The translations under genes were made by a program, and so were the position numbers. DNA of 64,000 nucleotides from Mucilaginibacter paludis DSM 18603 (lineage in GTDB: Bacteria > Bacteroidota > Bacteroidia > Sphingobacteriales > Sphingobacteriaceae), in contig NZ_CM001403.1 in assembly GCF_000166195.2 (NCBI RefSeq), positions 5,598,432-5,662,431 of the forward strand, read 5' to 3'. The notes below the pieces were generated by a model. That model was not told the DNA's origin. It was given only the letters and a program-made list of their open reading frames with translations, and made no database searches. Numbering within the stretch: position 1 is the first letter of the stretch; each line of letters opens with the position of its first letter. Of the stretch, positions 9,660 to 17,920 are shown one piece after another.

Positions 9660-11045
9660 ATGAGAAAAATAATTATTGGGGCGGCATTTTTTGCTTGTAT
9701 GGTCGTACTTTCTGCCCGCGTACTTGCACAGAACCCTATTATCCAAACCAAACACACTGCAGATCCTGCCCCCCTGATTCATGGTGATACCGTTTTTTTA
9801 TATACCGGCCACGATGAAGATGATGCTTTAGGCTTTAAGATGCAGGATTGGTTGCTCTATACCTCTACCGATATGGTTAATTGGACCGATCATGGCGCGG
9901 TGGCCTCTCTTAAGAATTTTAAATGGGTTTCTGACGATAATGGCGCCTGGGCAGCACAATGTGTTGAACGCAAGGGCAAGTTTTATTTGTACTGCCCGGT
10001 AGCAAATGGGCGCGGTATTGGAGTGCTGGTTGCTGATAGCCCCTACGGCCCTTTTAAAGATCCTATCGGGAAGCCTTTGATCAAGAATAGCGGGGAAGAC
10101 ATTGATCCAACTGTGTTGATTGACGACGACGGACAGGCCTATCTTTACTGGGGGAATCCTAACCTTTACTACGTTAAACTGAACGAGGATATGGTTTCGT
10201 ACTCCGGAGGAATTACGAAAGATACCTCTATTGCCAAGAAAAAGGGGCTGCCGGATCCCTTTCATTACCAGGAAGGGCCCTGGGCCTACAAACGTAGCGG
10301 GCGTTATTACATGGCCTATGCGTCTACCTGTTGCCCGGAAGGTATAGGTTATGCTATGAGTACTACCCCTACAGGGCCATGGGTATATCAAGGCAGCATT
10401 ATGGATGGCGATAGCCGGTCGTCGGGAAACCACCCCGGGATTGTTGACTTTAAAGGTAACACGTACGTGTTTGGATTTAATTATGCTATTATGAAGCGGA
10501 CAATGGCCAAACACTACGAAAGGCGTTCGATATGTGTTGAAAAGATCAGTTTTAATGCGGATGGCACTATCCAGAAATTGCCGTTCTGGTCGGTAGAAGG
10601 GGTAAAGCAATTGGGCAAGCTGAATCCATATAATCGTGTAGAAGCCGAAACGATTGCCTATAGCGAAGGGCTTAAGACAGATAAGGTTACAGAATGGGAA
10701 AGAAATATAGCATGGGACAAAGGGAAAAAGATTGCAGACCGGGTATTTGTGAGCTCCATCAATAACGGCGATTACCTCAAAGTTCAGGGCGTTAATTTTT
10801 CGCTTGGCGTATCCTCTGTTGATGTCAGCGTAGCCGCGTTGTACGGTGGTAAAATGGAAATACATACCGACCGCATCGATGGCCCTTTGCTGGGTGTTGT
10901 CAATGTGAAAAATTCAGGAGAGGGAGATATTTGGCGAACCACACAAACGCCTGTGAAGCAGGTAAATGGAACGCATGATTTATACTTTGTTTTTAAAGGG
11001 GATAAAGATCTTTTTTACTTTGACTGGTGGAGGTTTAACAAGTAA
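9660..11045 (+). CDS. Secreted GH43 glycosidase with C-terminal CBM6
   Basis: Second GH43 enzyme of the pair. Signal peptide ending near residue 23 (VLAQN). Catalytic propeller about residues 30-320 with D35 in HTADPAPLI, D149 in EDIDPTVLIDDDG and E205 in YQEGPWAYKRSG. The C-terminal part from about residue 328 (YNRVEAETIAYSEG, later NNGDYLKVQGVNF and FYFDWWRFNK) is a CBM6-type carbohydrate-binding module, a common partner of GH43 arabinofuranosidases/xylosidases. The active-site surroundings (TGHDEDD, LLYTSTDMVNW) resemble those of the upstream enzyme, so the two are probably related by duplication. Terminator-like hairpin follows at 11088. Confidence 0.93.
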   Translation: MRKIIIGAAFFACMVVLSARVLAQNPIIQTKHTADPAPLIHGDTVFLYTGHDEDDALGFKMQDWLLYTSTDMVNWTDHGAVASLKNFKWVSDDNGAWAAQCVERKGKFYLYCPVANGRGIGVLVADSPYGPFKDPIGKPLIKNSGEDIDPTVLIDDDGQAYLYWGNPNLYYVKLNEDMVSYSGGITKDTSIAKKKGLPDPFHYQEGPWAYKRSGRYYMAYASTCCPEGIGYAMSTTPTGPWVYQGSIMDGDSRSSGNHPGIVDFKGNTYVFGFNYAIMKRTMAKHYERRSICVEKISFNADGTIQKLPFWSVEGVKQLGKLNPYNRVEAETIAYSEGLKTDKVTEWERNIAWDKGKKIADRVFVSSINNGDYLKVQGVNFSLGVSSVDVSVAALYGGKMEIHTDRIDGPLLGVVNVKNSGEGDIWRTTQTPVKQVNGTHDLYFVFKGDKDLFYFDWWRFNK

Positions 11046-11087
11046 ACTTAAGGATAAATCATCCGGCAAGTTTTCGGTAAATATCCC

Positions 11088-11117
11088 AAGCCTGAAGCTT
11101 TGAACAGCTTCGGGCTT
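11088..11117 (+). terminator. Hairpin after the GH43 operon
   Basis: 12-nt arms 11088-11099 and 11106-11117 (AAGCCTGAAGCT and its near-perfect complement, one G-T pair) around a 6-nt loop, 42 bp past the GH43 stop. No U-run follows. Confidence 0.6.
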
Positions 11118-11712
11118 GCTACATGAGTTAAGTAGATATCAGCGTGGATATTCGTTCCTTTTGCAGCTTGTAGATGCTTCATTGTATTTGCTTGTGCCAT
11201 GTTTGCAGTATATATTCTTTTGTTTTAATGCGGCGTTAAGGGAAGAAATCCGCCGACGTAGATGGATGGTTTGTTGTGGTGGGGCATCTCCGGTTATTTG
11301 TTATTTGTAACTGAAACTTTTGATCAATACTTGTTTATTTGTTATAACAGGTTTATAATCAGTCATTATTCTTTCAGTCCCTTCTTTGCCGACTACACCG
11401 CACCTATAAATGTTTGCTCTCGGTCCCATTGAAATAACTGCCGCCGCCATCAAGCCGATTAAGGCTCTTTTGTATGAAAAACGGCTAACAAATTGCTGGT
11501 ATTAAATGATCTAACTCAATGCCAGTAATGATAAAGATCACTATAATGCAGTTATAAAAATAGAACTTTACGGTATGAAAAACCAGTTTTTTTAAAAGCG
11601 AAATACTGAAAAAGTGATGTTAAGCCTTCGTTTTCCTTTAATGGTTATTTCTGCCGGAATGAATTGATTTATAATATGATTCGCCGAAATTTACCTGTTT
11701 TATCCAATCAAA
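11118..11712. other. Intergenic region before the P-type ATPase
   Basis: About 600 bp of AT-rich sequence without a convincing gene. A 64-codon frame at 11116-11310 overlaps the terminator and has no coding character. No full TTTG/TAnnTTTG promoter was found. Confidence 0.4.
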
Positions 11713-14217
11713 ATGCCTTTAAATAATCTTAATGTAAAAGGACTGACAACAGCGCAAGTAGCTGCGGCCAGAGCTAAATACGGGAAAAATATACTCGACT
11801 ATAAAAAAGAAAACGGCTTTACTGATGCTATTAAAAGTTTGGCTAAGGAACCAATGGTGCTTTTGCTTTTGGTAACCTCCTGCATTTACTTTATAAGCGG
11901 AAAAACAGGTGATGGTATTTTTTTGGCGTCGGCAATCATACTGGTTGCAGGCATCTCTTTGTACCAGGATTCGCGGAGCCGGAACGCGCTTGATAAACTA
12001 AAGGATTTTAGCCAGCCTTTTTGTAAGGTGATTAGAAATGGAAATGTTGAAGAAATTAAAAGCGAAGAACTTGTTTTGGGCGATAGCCTGATGGTTGAAG
12101 AAGGGACTTCGATCACCGCCGACGGTATTATAGCGCAATCAAACGATTTTTCTGTAAACGAAAGCATTCTAACCGGCGAATCTTTAGCAGTTTACAAAGA
12201 TAAAGCAGCTGCCGATAATGTGGTTTATCATGGCACAACAGTTGCCAGCGGTTTGGCCATAGCTACCATCACAGCTATAGGCAATCAAACCCGGCTGGGT
12301 AAAATCGGCAAAAGCCTGGAATCTATCGCCGAGGAAAAAACGCCGCTTGAACTACAGATCAACAATTTTGTAAAAAAAATGGTGATGGCTGGTGCGGTTA
12401 TCTTCCTGATTGTTTGGGGCATCAATTATTTCAACTCCTTTAATATTTTAGATAGCCTGATTAAAGCCCTTACGTTGGCTATGAGTATCCTGCCGGAAGA
12501 AATTCCGGTGGCTTTTACCACCTTTATGGCGCTCGGTGCCTGGCGGCTGATGAAAATGGGTATCGTAGTTAAGCAAATGAAAACCGTTGAAACATTGGGC
12601 AGCGCATCGGTGATCTGCACCGATAAAACCGGTACCTTAACAGAGAATAAAATGAGCCTGGCCAAAGTGTATACCCTTACAACCAACCAGATTCTGAACG
12701 TTGAAAATATGCCTGGCGAAACTGAAAGGGAATTGGTTACGCTGGCTATGTGGGCGAGTGAGCCGATCCCTTTCGACCCGATGGAGATTGCCCTTCATGA
12801 TGCCTATTCAAAAATAAGCCAGGGAGATAAGCGCCCCGATTATAAAATGATTCATGAATATCCTTTAGGTGGCAAGCCGCCTATGATGACTCACCTTTTT
12901 GAAAATGGAAGCGGGAAACGCATTATAGCAGCAAAGGGCGCACCCGAAGCATTGATGGGCATCAGCAATTTGAATAGTACAGAAAAAAAACAGATAACGA
13001 AGGCAATTGACGCACTGGCAGCCGAAGGTTACCGGGTATTGGCTGTAGCCGAAGCGGATTTTGCAGGCAATAATTTCCCGGCTACACAACAGGAATTTAA
13101 ATTCGCGTTTAAAGGGTTGGTGTCGTTTTACGATCCGCCAAAGAAAAATATCAGTGCGGTACTGCAAGATTTTTACAAAGCCGGTATCGCCGTTAAAATC
13201 ATTACGGGCGATAATGCCGAAACCACCGAAGCTATTGCCAGGGAAATTAATTTTCATGGTTTTGACAGGTGCATTAGTGGCGATGAGTTGATGAAACTGA
13301 ACGAGACTGACCTGGAAAGAACAGTTGAACAAACAAATATTTTCACTCGGATGTTTCCGGATGCCAAGTTGAAAATTATTAATGCATTAAAAGCCAAAAA
13401 CGAGATTGTGGCCATGACGGGGGATGGTGTTAATGATGGGCCAGCACTTAAAGCCGCCCACATTGGCATTGCGATGGGTAAAAAAGGAACAGAAATTGCT
13501 AAACAAGCAGCATCACTGATCCTGCTGGAAGATGACCTCTCGAAAATGGTGGATGCCGTGGCGATGGGCAGGCGCATCTATACCAACCTGAAGAAGGCTA
13601 TCCAATACATTATTTCAATACATATTCCCATCGTGTTAACGGTATTTATACCACTGGCTTTGGGCTGGATATATCCCAATATTTTTTCACCGGTACATAT
13701 CATCTTCCTCGAATTAATCATGGGACCAACATGTTCCATTATTTATGAAAACGAACCGATGGAAAAGAATACCATGCTGCAAAAGCCACGCCCGTTCAGT
13801 GCAACTTTTTTTAATTGGAAGGAGTTAACCACCAGTATTATACAGGGTTTGGGCATCACTATCGGTACACTTGCTACTTATCAATATGCTATTGGCAAAG
13901 GAGCGGATGAACAACTCACGCGTACCATGGTGTTCACCTGCCTTATAACGGCCAACATATTGCTCACCTTGGTTAATCGTTCGTTTTACTATTCGCTGTT
14001 TACCACCATCAGGTATAAAAATAACCTGGTGCTCCTCATCATCGCTATTACGCTGCTTATTTCGGTTGCATTAATCTATTTTGCTCCATTAACAGCATTC
14101 TTTGGGTTTGAGCCGCTTAACGTGTACCAGTTGATAACCAGCATGGCTATCGGCTTTATTTCGGTAGTGTGGTTTGAGCTTTTTAAGTGGCGCACACGGA
14201 AAAGGCCAAGGCTATAA
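11713..14217 (+). CDS. P-type cation-transporting ATPase, P2-like
   Basis: ATP-driven cation pump of the inner membrane. N-terminal cation-ATPase domain (LTTAQVAAARAKYGKN), actuator loop LTGES at 153-157, phosphorylation motif DKTGTLT with D304, nucleotide-binding KGAPEA, hinge TGDGVNDGPAL, and a C-terminal block of six hydrophobic segments. The overall order is that of SERCA-like P2 pumps. Two details differ: M4 reads PEEIP (261-265) instead of PEGLP, and the M6 segment reads ELIMGPTCSIIYENEP where SERCA has NLVTDGLP, so the Asn/Asp cation ligands of M6 are missing. Ion specificity therefore cannot be assigned to Ca2+. It stands alone and converges on the aminopeptidase gene. Confidence 0.9.
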   Translation: MPLNNLNVKGLTTAQVAAARAKYGKNILDYKKENGFTDAIKSLAKEPMVLLLLVTSCIYFISGKTGDGIFLASAIILVAGISLYQDSRSRNALDKLKDFSQPFCKVIRNGNVEEIKSEELVLGDSLMVEEGTSITADGIIAQSNDFSVNESILTGESLAVYKDKAAADNVVYHGTTVASGLAIATITAIGNQTRLGKIGKSLESIAEEKTPLELQINNFVKKMVMAGAVIFLIVWGINYFNSFNILDSLIKALTLAMSILPEEIPVAFTTFMALGAWRLMKMGIVVKQMKTVETLGSASVICTDKTGTLTENKMSLAKVYTLTTNQILNVENMPGETERELVTLAMWASEPIPFDPMEIALHDAYSKISQGDKRPDYKMIHEYPLGGKPPMMTHLFENGSGKRIIAAKGAPEALMGISNLNSTEKKQITKAIDALAAEGYRVLAVAEADFAGNNFPATQQEFKFAFKGLVSFYDPPKKNISAVLQDFYKAGIAVKIITGDNAETTEAIAREINFHGFDRCISGDELMKLNETDLERTVEQTNIFTRMFPDAKLKIINALKAKNEIVAMTGDGVNDGPALKAAHIGIAMGKKGTEIAKQAASLILLEDDLSKMVDAVAMGRRIYTNLKKAIQYIISIHIPIVLTVFIPLALGWIYPNIFSPVHIIFLELIMGPTCSIIYENEPMEKNTMLQKPRPFSATFFNWKELTTSIIQGLGITIGTLATYQYAIGKGADEQLTRTMVFTCLITANILLTLVNRSFYYSLFTTIRYKNNLVLLIIAITLLISVALIYFAPLTAFFGFEPLNVYQLITSMAIGFISVVWFELFKWRTRKRPRL

Positions 14218-14392
14218 GCTGATTTGAGTTGAGGTATCACCGTAAGTGTTCAAAAAACTACGAAAGCTGGCTGTTTTTGAGATGTTGGCATATCCACTCA
14301 ACCTGCATTATTTTTTGTTTATTTAGGAAGACAAGTATAAGTTTCTGGGAATAGCGTGCGACTGCAACTTCATGTTGATCCGCTCAGCCGTT

Positions 14393-15157
14393 TTAATCCC
14401 AGATGCCGTTTTGCTCGGTCAAAATAATAGGAAGGCCGTCCGTAACCACTATGGTATGCTCGTGTTGCACACTGAAGCCACCTTTATCGCCAACTAAGGT
14501 AAAACCATCAGGAAGCTCCACTGCCCAGGTAGAATCGGTGGTGATAAACGTCTCGATGGCCACTACGGTATTCTTCCTGAACCGTCGTTGATCTAAGCGG
14601 TCCTGATGATTTAAAATCGCGTCGGGGCGTTCATGCAGCGCTCTGCCTATGCCATGTCCGCCCAGGTTCTTGATCACTTTGAAGCCTTGTTTTTTAGCTT
14701 CGCTTTCTATCAGCCAGCCAAGTTCATTTATTTTAAAGCCACCTCTGATGGCGTTGATCGCTTTTTTCAGTATCTCGCGCGATGTTTCAATCAACTTTGT
14801 TTGCTGATGGATATCCTGACCAATAATAAAGGAACCGCCATTATCTGACCAAAAACCTTCCAATTCAGCTGAAACGTCAATATTCAACAAGTCACCTTCC
14901 TGAATAATACGATCAGCTGAAGGTATACCATGGCATACTTCATTGTTGAGGCTGATACAGGTATAGCCAGGAAACTGATAAGTTGAAAAAGGTGCAGACT
15001 TTGCACCAAATTTATCCAGTAACCCACCGCCATAATTATCCAGTTCTTTAGTGCTCATTCCCACGCAGGCATATTCACGCATTTCTTTTAAAGTTAACGC
15101 TACAGCATCACTAACTTTTTTCATTCCCGCAAGGTCTGTTTCGTTCGCTATGATCAT
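14393..15157 (-). CDS. map: Methionine aminopeptidase, type I
   Basis: Removes the N-terminal Met from new proteins in the cytosol, using two divalent metals. With the start chosen here the ligands are D94 (NIDVSAE), D105 (WSDNGG), H168 (GGHGIGR), E202 (AIETFIT) and E233 (VQHEHT), with substrate His76 in CHGIP. All five ligands are kept; the usual TIEP motif is changed to AIETF. The 254-residue length fits type I enzymes without extension. An ATG 45 bp further upstream exists at 15202, but a TAATTTTG promoter element at 15175-15182 lies between the two, so the shorter start is preferred. It sits apart from ribosomal genes and may be a second paralogue of the housekeeping enzyme. Confidence 0.92.
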   Translation of the reverse strand: MIIANETDLAGMKKVSDAVALTLKEMREYACVGMSTKELDNYGGGLLDKFGAKSAPFSTYQFPGYTCISLNNEVCHGIPSADRIIQEGDLLNIDVSAELEGFWSDNGGSFIIGQDIHQQTKLIETSREILKKAINAIRGGFKINELGWLIESEAKKQGFKVIKNLGGHGIGRALHERPDAILNHQDRLDQRRFRKNTVVAIETFITTDSTWAVELPDGFTLVGDKGGFSVQHEHTIVVTDGLPIILTEQNGIWD

Positions 15158-15174
15158 AATATTTTGTTGTTGGC

Positions 15175-15182
15175 CAAAATTA
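15175..15182 (-). promoter_or_regulatory. -7 element of the aminopeptidase gene
   Basis: Minus-strand TAATTTTG matches TAnnTTTG. It ends 17 nt before the chosen ATG (15157). No clear -33 TTTG is seen. Confidence 0.4.
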
Positions 15183-15248
15183 TGGCATATGGAGCCTCTC
15201 ATGATAGTATAACTTGGACATTTAGAGTTTTACACCCGCTGAAATTGA

Positions 15249-15256
15249 TATATTTG
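15249..15256 (+). promoter_or_regulatory. -7 element directly before the AraC-family gene
   Basis: TATATTTG, a perfect TAnnTTTG, ends only 5 nt before the ATG at 15262. The predicted transcription start would fall at or next to the ATG, implying a leaderless or nearly leaderless mRNA. Confidence 0.5.
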
Positions 15257-15261
15257 CTTTT

Positions 15262-16128
15262 ATGCCCATCAATTTTTTTAAACATTTAGCTGATCAAAAT
15301 GGCGATCACATTCTCAGAATTGCTCCTCCGGAGCATTTAAAAGAAGTTGTGGAAGGCTTTTATGTTTGTAAGGCAGGCTACCCCGAAGAAAGAGAGCTGT
15401 TTTTTAACGATGGCTACCCTGTGATAGCCCTGATGCAAAACAAAGATGAAAACTTTAGCGTAAATATTGACGGCCATACCAAATATGTGGGTAACGCCTG
15501 GGTTTGCGGTGGCGTGCTAAGGAATATTTATTGTGAGTTTGAACGCCGTTTTGAAGATTGCCTGGTTATCCGTTTTAATGCCGTAACTTTCTTTAAATTA
15601 TTTGATATCAACGAAGATAGTTTTCAGAATAGACAGGTTTTTGATTTTACCGAAATAGCCGGCTACGGTATTGAAAAGTTTAAGGAAGCTTATTATAGTT
15701 GCACTGCCCTTGAAGACAGAGTGAAAGTAATTGTGGATTTTCTTTCCGGAAAAATGACAGTTTATTCCTATCCAAAGCTACTCATCGATATACAAAATTA
15801 CATTGAAAGGGAAGGTATCCTTACTGTTAAGGATATTTTGGATGGTTATTCAGTTCGCTTAAATTACAAATGGCTCGAAAGAAATTTTAAAAAACATTTA
15901 GGGATCTCTCCCCAAAGTTACCTTTTGATGAGGCGCTTTTTGAATGCTTACCTTGATTTGGATGCTTTGACCTCCAAAGACCTGTTAGAAATTGCGATAG
16001 ATAACGGGTATTATGACGATAATCATTTAATAAAAGACTTCCGGCGTTTTTCTGGTGTGACGCCCAAAACTTATTTTAACGTGCCTGCCAGGGTGTTTAA
16101 TAAAGCTATAGATACTGTGGCGTTGTAA
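15262..16128 (+). CDS. AraC-family transcriptional regulator
   Basis: DNA-binding regulator, divergent from the aminopeptidase gene. The N-terminal 160 residues form a cupin-like sensor typical of AraC proteins with a glycine/aromatic pattern (VVEGFYVCKAGYPEE, VNIDGHTKYVGNAWVCGG). The C-terminal part holds two helix-turn-helix units: one near residues 190-215, the second around LLEIAIDNGYYDDNHLIKDF and RRFSGVTPKTYF (about 240-275), the AraC signature. The target is unknown; no operon partner. The -7 element 5 nt upstream fixes the start. Confidence 0.88.
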   Translation: MPINFFKHLADQNGDHILRIAPPEHLKEVVEGFYVCKAGYPEERELFFNDGYPVIALMQNKDENFSVNIDGHTKYVGNAWVCGGVLRNIYCEFERRFEDCLVIRFNAVTFFKLFDINEDSFQNRQVFDFTEIAGYGIEKFKEAYYSCTALEDRVKVIVDFLSGKMTVYSYPKLLIDIQNYIEREGILTVKDILDGYSVRLNYKWLERNFKKHLGISPQSYLLMRRFLNAYLDLDALTSKDLLEIAIDNGYYDDNHLIKDFRRFSGVTPKTYFNVPARVFNKAIDTVAL

Positions 16129-16273
16129 GCGATAGATTTATTTTGCCGCGAACCCGAAATTTAACGATGTACTCAGTTGTAACGGTTGATGTTGCTTACC
16201 GGAGCAATGTATCTAACTGAAAACTATCCTTTCTCAATTTCATAATATTCTGCAATTAAATATTGGAAAATAA

Positions 16274-16304
16274 TTGCGTAACTCAAAAGTTACTTATATA
16301 TTTG
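16274..16304 (+). promoter_or_regulatory. Promoter of the SRPBCC/ArsR operon
   Basis: TTG at 16274-16276, a 20-nt spacer and TATATTTG at 16297-16304. The spacer and the region directly downstream are each occupied by a 16-bp palindrome, so repression by steric block is expected. Confidence 0.6.
16278..16293. promoter_or_regulatory. Operator copy 1 (palindrome between -33 and -7)
   Basis: Inverted repeat GTAACT-4 nt-AGTTAC, centred 28 bp from the second copy. Shares the pattern GTAAC(N)6GTTAC with it. Best candidate ligand is the ArsR-type regulator encoded in the same operon. Confidence 0.65.
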
Positions 16305-16305
16305 A

Positions 16306-16321
16306 GTAACCTAAAAGTTAC
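16306..16321. promoter_or_regulatory. Operator copy 2 (palindrome over the transcription start)
   Basis: Inverted repeat GTAAC-6 nt-GTTAC located one base after the -7 element and ending 5 nt before the ATG at 16327. It would cover the predicted transcription start. Confidence 0.65.
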
Positions 16322-16326
16322 CTATT

Positions 16327-16779
16327 ATGGCAGCAAAAATAAAACATCAGTTATTTTTCCCGCACCAGCCCAAGGCGGTATGGGAGTACCTCACCAGTTC
16401 CGAACTGTTGGAACTGTGGCTTATGAAAAACGATTTTAAGCCTGAATTGGGGCACGAATTCACTTTCAAGGCGGGCCCGGCACCAAATTTTGAATTCGAC
16501 GGGATCATCTATTGCAAAGTATTGGAGATCGTTCCTTATCAAAAACTTTCTTATTCGTGGAAACTTGGTCCGGGCGACGGCACCTTCAATGTTGATTCGG
16601 TCGTCTTTTGGGAGTTACGTCCCAGGGACAACGGTACTGAACTTTTACTTGAACATAGCGATTTTACTGTAATGAAACACATCGGTATTTTCGACGCCAT
16701 GAATACAGGCTGGCTGCGAAATATACAGAAGATCCTTGAACATTTAAATACTATTGATAATGGCTCAGCCAATGCTTGA
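16327..16779 (+). CDS. SRPBCC (AHSA1/START-like) domain protein
   Basis: Small helix-grip protein of the SRPBCC superfamily, AHSA1-like subfamily, probably binding a hydrophobic ligand. Seen: the opening FFPHQPKAVWEYLTSSELLELWLM, the EIVPYQKLSYSW strand pair, and the closing helix MNTGWLRNIQKILEHLN. 150 residues is the usual length. The following ArsR gene overlaps its 3' end by 20 bp, giving the common pairing of an ArsR regulator with AHSA1-type proteins. Molecular role unknown; in this arrangement it is thought to sense or sequester the compound to which the regulator responds, which is inference. Confidence 0.88.
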   Translation: MAAKIKHQLFFPHQPKAVWEYLTSSELLELWLMKNDFKPELGHEFTFKAGPAPNFEFDGIIYCKVLEIVPYQKLSYSWKLGPGDGTFNVDSVVFWELRPRDNGTELLLEHSDFTVMKHIGIFDAMNTGWLRNIQKILEHLNTIDNGSANA

Positions 16780-17083
16780 TACTTTCCAGGTAATTGCCGA
16801 CCCAAGCCGACGGCATATGCTGATGCTGCTTTCCAAAAAAAGTATGACCATCAACAGCCTGGCTGAGAATTTCGACATGAGCCGCCCTGCTGTTTCCAAA
16901 CATATAAGGATAATGTATAACGCAGGATTTATTTCTATTACCGACGTTGGCCGGGAGCGCCATTGTACCCTAAGAAAAGATGGTTTCGATGCATTGAACG
17001 AGTGGCTCAGGTACTTTGACCATTTCTGGACATCGAAACTCAAAAACCTTGAGAATTTGCTAAATAATGACCTAAAAAATTAA
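16760..17083 (+). CDS. ArsR-family winged-helix repressor
   Basis: 107-residue DNA-binding protein: PMLDTFQVIADPSRRHMLMLL (first helices), NSLAENFDMSRPAVSKHIRIM (recognition helix, about residues 31-52) and the wing ISITDVGRERHCTLR. No CxC metal-binding motif is present, so it is of the non-metal ArsR type that regulates SRPBCC proteins. ATG 16760 is preferred over a TTG two codons earlier; the ATG at 16772 is a further option. It overlaps the upstream SRPBCC gene and lies 2 bp before another SRPBCC gene. It probably represses its own operon through the two palindromes at 16278-16321. Confidence 0.9.
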   Translation: MAQPMLDTFQVIADPSRRHMLMLLSKKSMTINSLAENFDMSRPAVSKHIRIMYNAGFISITDVGRERHCTLRKDGFDALNEWLRYFDHFWTSKLKNLENLLNNDLKN

Positions 17084-17085
17084 TC

Positions 17086-17529
17086 ATGAAAACAACGACA
17101 ACAACTGATTTTACCACAACAATAATGGTAGATCGAACTGTGAGAGAAGCATTTGATGCCATCTCGGATGTAAGTGGATGGTGGGCTAAAGATTTTAAAG
17201 GCAGGGCTAAAATATTAAACGATGTGTTTACCGTAACATTCGGGCAGACGTTCGTCGACTTTAAAATTGCCGAGGTTGTTCCCGGGGAAAAGGTGGTGTG
17301 GCTGGTTACTGACTGTAATCTTCATTGGTTGAAAGACCACAAGGAATGGAAAAACACGAGTGTAGTTTGGGAAATTGCGCCTGTAGGTAGTGCTACCGAA
17401 ATAACGATGACACATGTTGGCTTAGCTCCGGCTTGCGAGTGTTATGATGATTGCAACGTTGGCTGGACGAGGCACATCAATGGGAGTTTGTATAAATTGC
17501 TATCAGAAGGGGTTGGGCAGCCTCAATAA
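17086..17529 (+). CDS. SRPBCC-domain protein
   Basis: Second helix-grip protein of the operon: REAFDAISDVSGWWAKDF at the start, VVWEIAPVGSATEITMTHVGL in the middle, WTRHINGSLYKLL at the end. Only loosely similar to the first SRPBCC protein, so they probably do not form a simple duplication. Three cysteines cluster in PACECYDDCN (about residues 127-136), which could bind a metal or form a disulfide. Start ATG 17086 lies 2 bp behind the ArsR stop. Confidence 0.85.
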   Translation: MKTTTTTDFTTTIMVDRTVREAFDAISDVSGWWAKDFKGRAKILNDVFTVTFGQTFVDFKIAEVVPGEKVVWLVTDCNLHWLKDHKEWKNTSVVWEIAPVGSATEITMTHVGLAPACECYDDCNVGWTRHINGSLYKLLSEGVGQPQ

Positions 17530-17920
17530 ACAGATGGTATTCCTGGTCAATCTGTATAATTTTTTTTCTCGGAAAGACGTAGCGCCTAATTAACGGAATA
17601 GAAACCTAAATTTTTGATTGCTACAGCAGCGGATGTGTGTACAGGAAATCAAAGTGGATGAGATAAGCAGGATGTAAAATTCTGTGGAGCGAAGGCGAAG
17701 GATGCAAAAGTTGTCTGCGATAACCTGCCCCGGCTGGTTATCGCAGACTTATTCAAATCAATATAATGATCATTGCCAAAACCTTCAAAATATTAGAAGT
17801 CCGCCAGCATTTTCAATAGCTCTACGTTTATTAAAGCTGATGGCATTTTGCGAGGTTAGCAATTGGTATGACTAAGAATCGGTGGATTTATTTTACACTC
17901 CCCCAATGTTGCTCAGTTAT
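17530..17920. other. Intergenic region after the ArsR operon
   Basis: 391 bp between convergent units. It holds the strong hairpin at 17713-17748. A 63-codon frame at 17684-17875 runs through the hairpin and is judged spurious. Confidence 0.5.
17713..17748 (+). terminator. Terminator between convergent operons
   Basis: Perfect 13-bp stem (GTCTGCGATAACC at 17713-17725, complement at 17736-17748) with a GC-rich 10-nt loop. It lies between the ArsR operon and the convergent VOC gene and may serve both directions. Confidence 0.7.

Noticed and set aside
9828..10865. 345-codon minus-strand frame inside the second GH43 gene
   Set aside because: Lies fully antisense to a gene with clear catalytic motifs; composition is that of a shadow frame.
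11116..11310. 64-codon plus-strand frame after the GH43 operon
   Set aside because: Starts within the terminator hairpin and lacks coding features.
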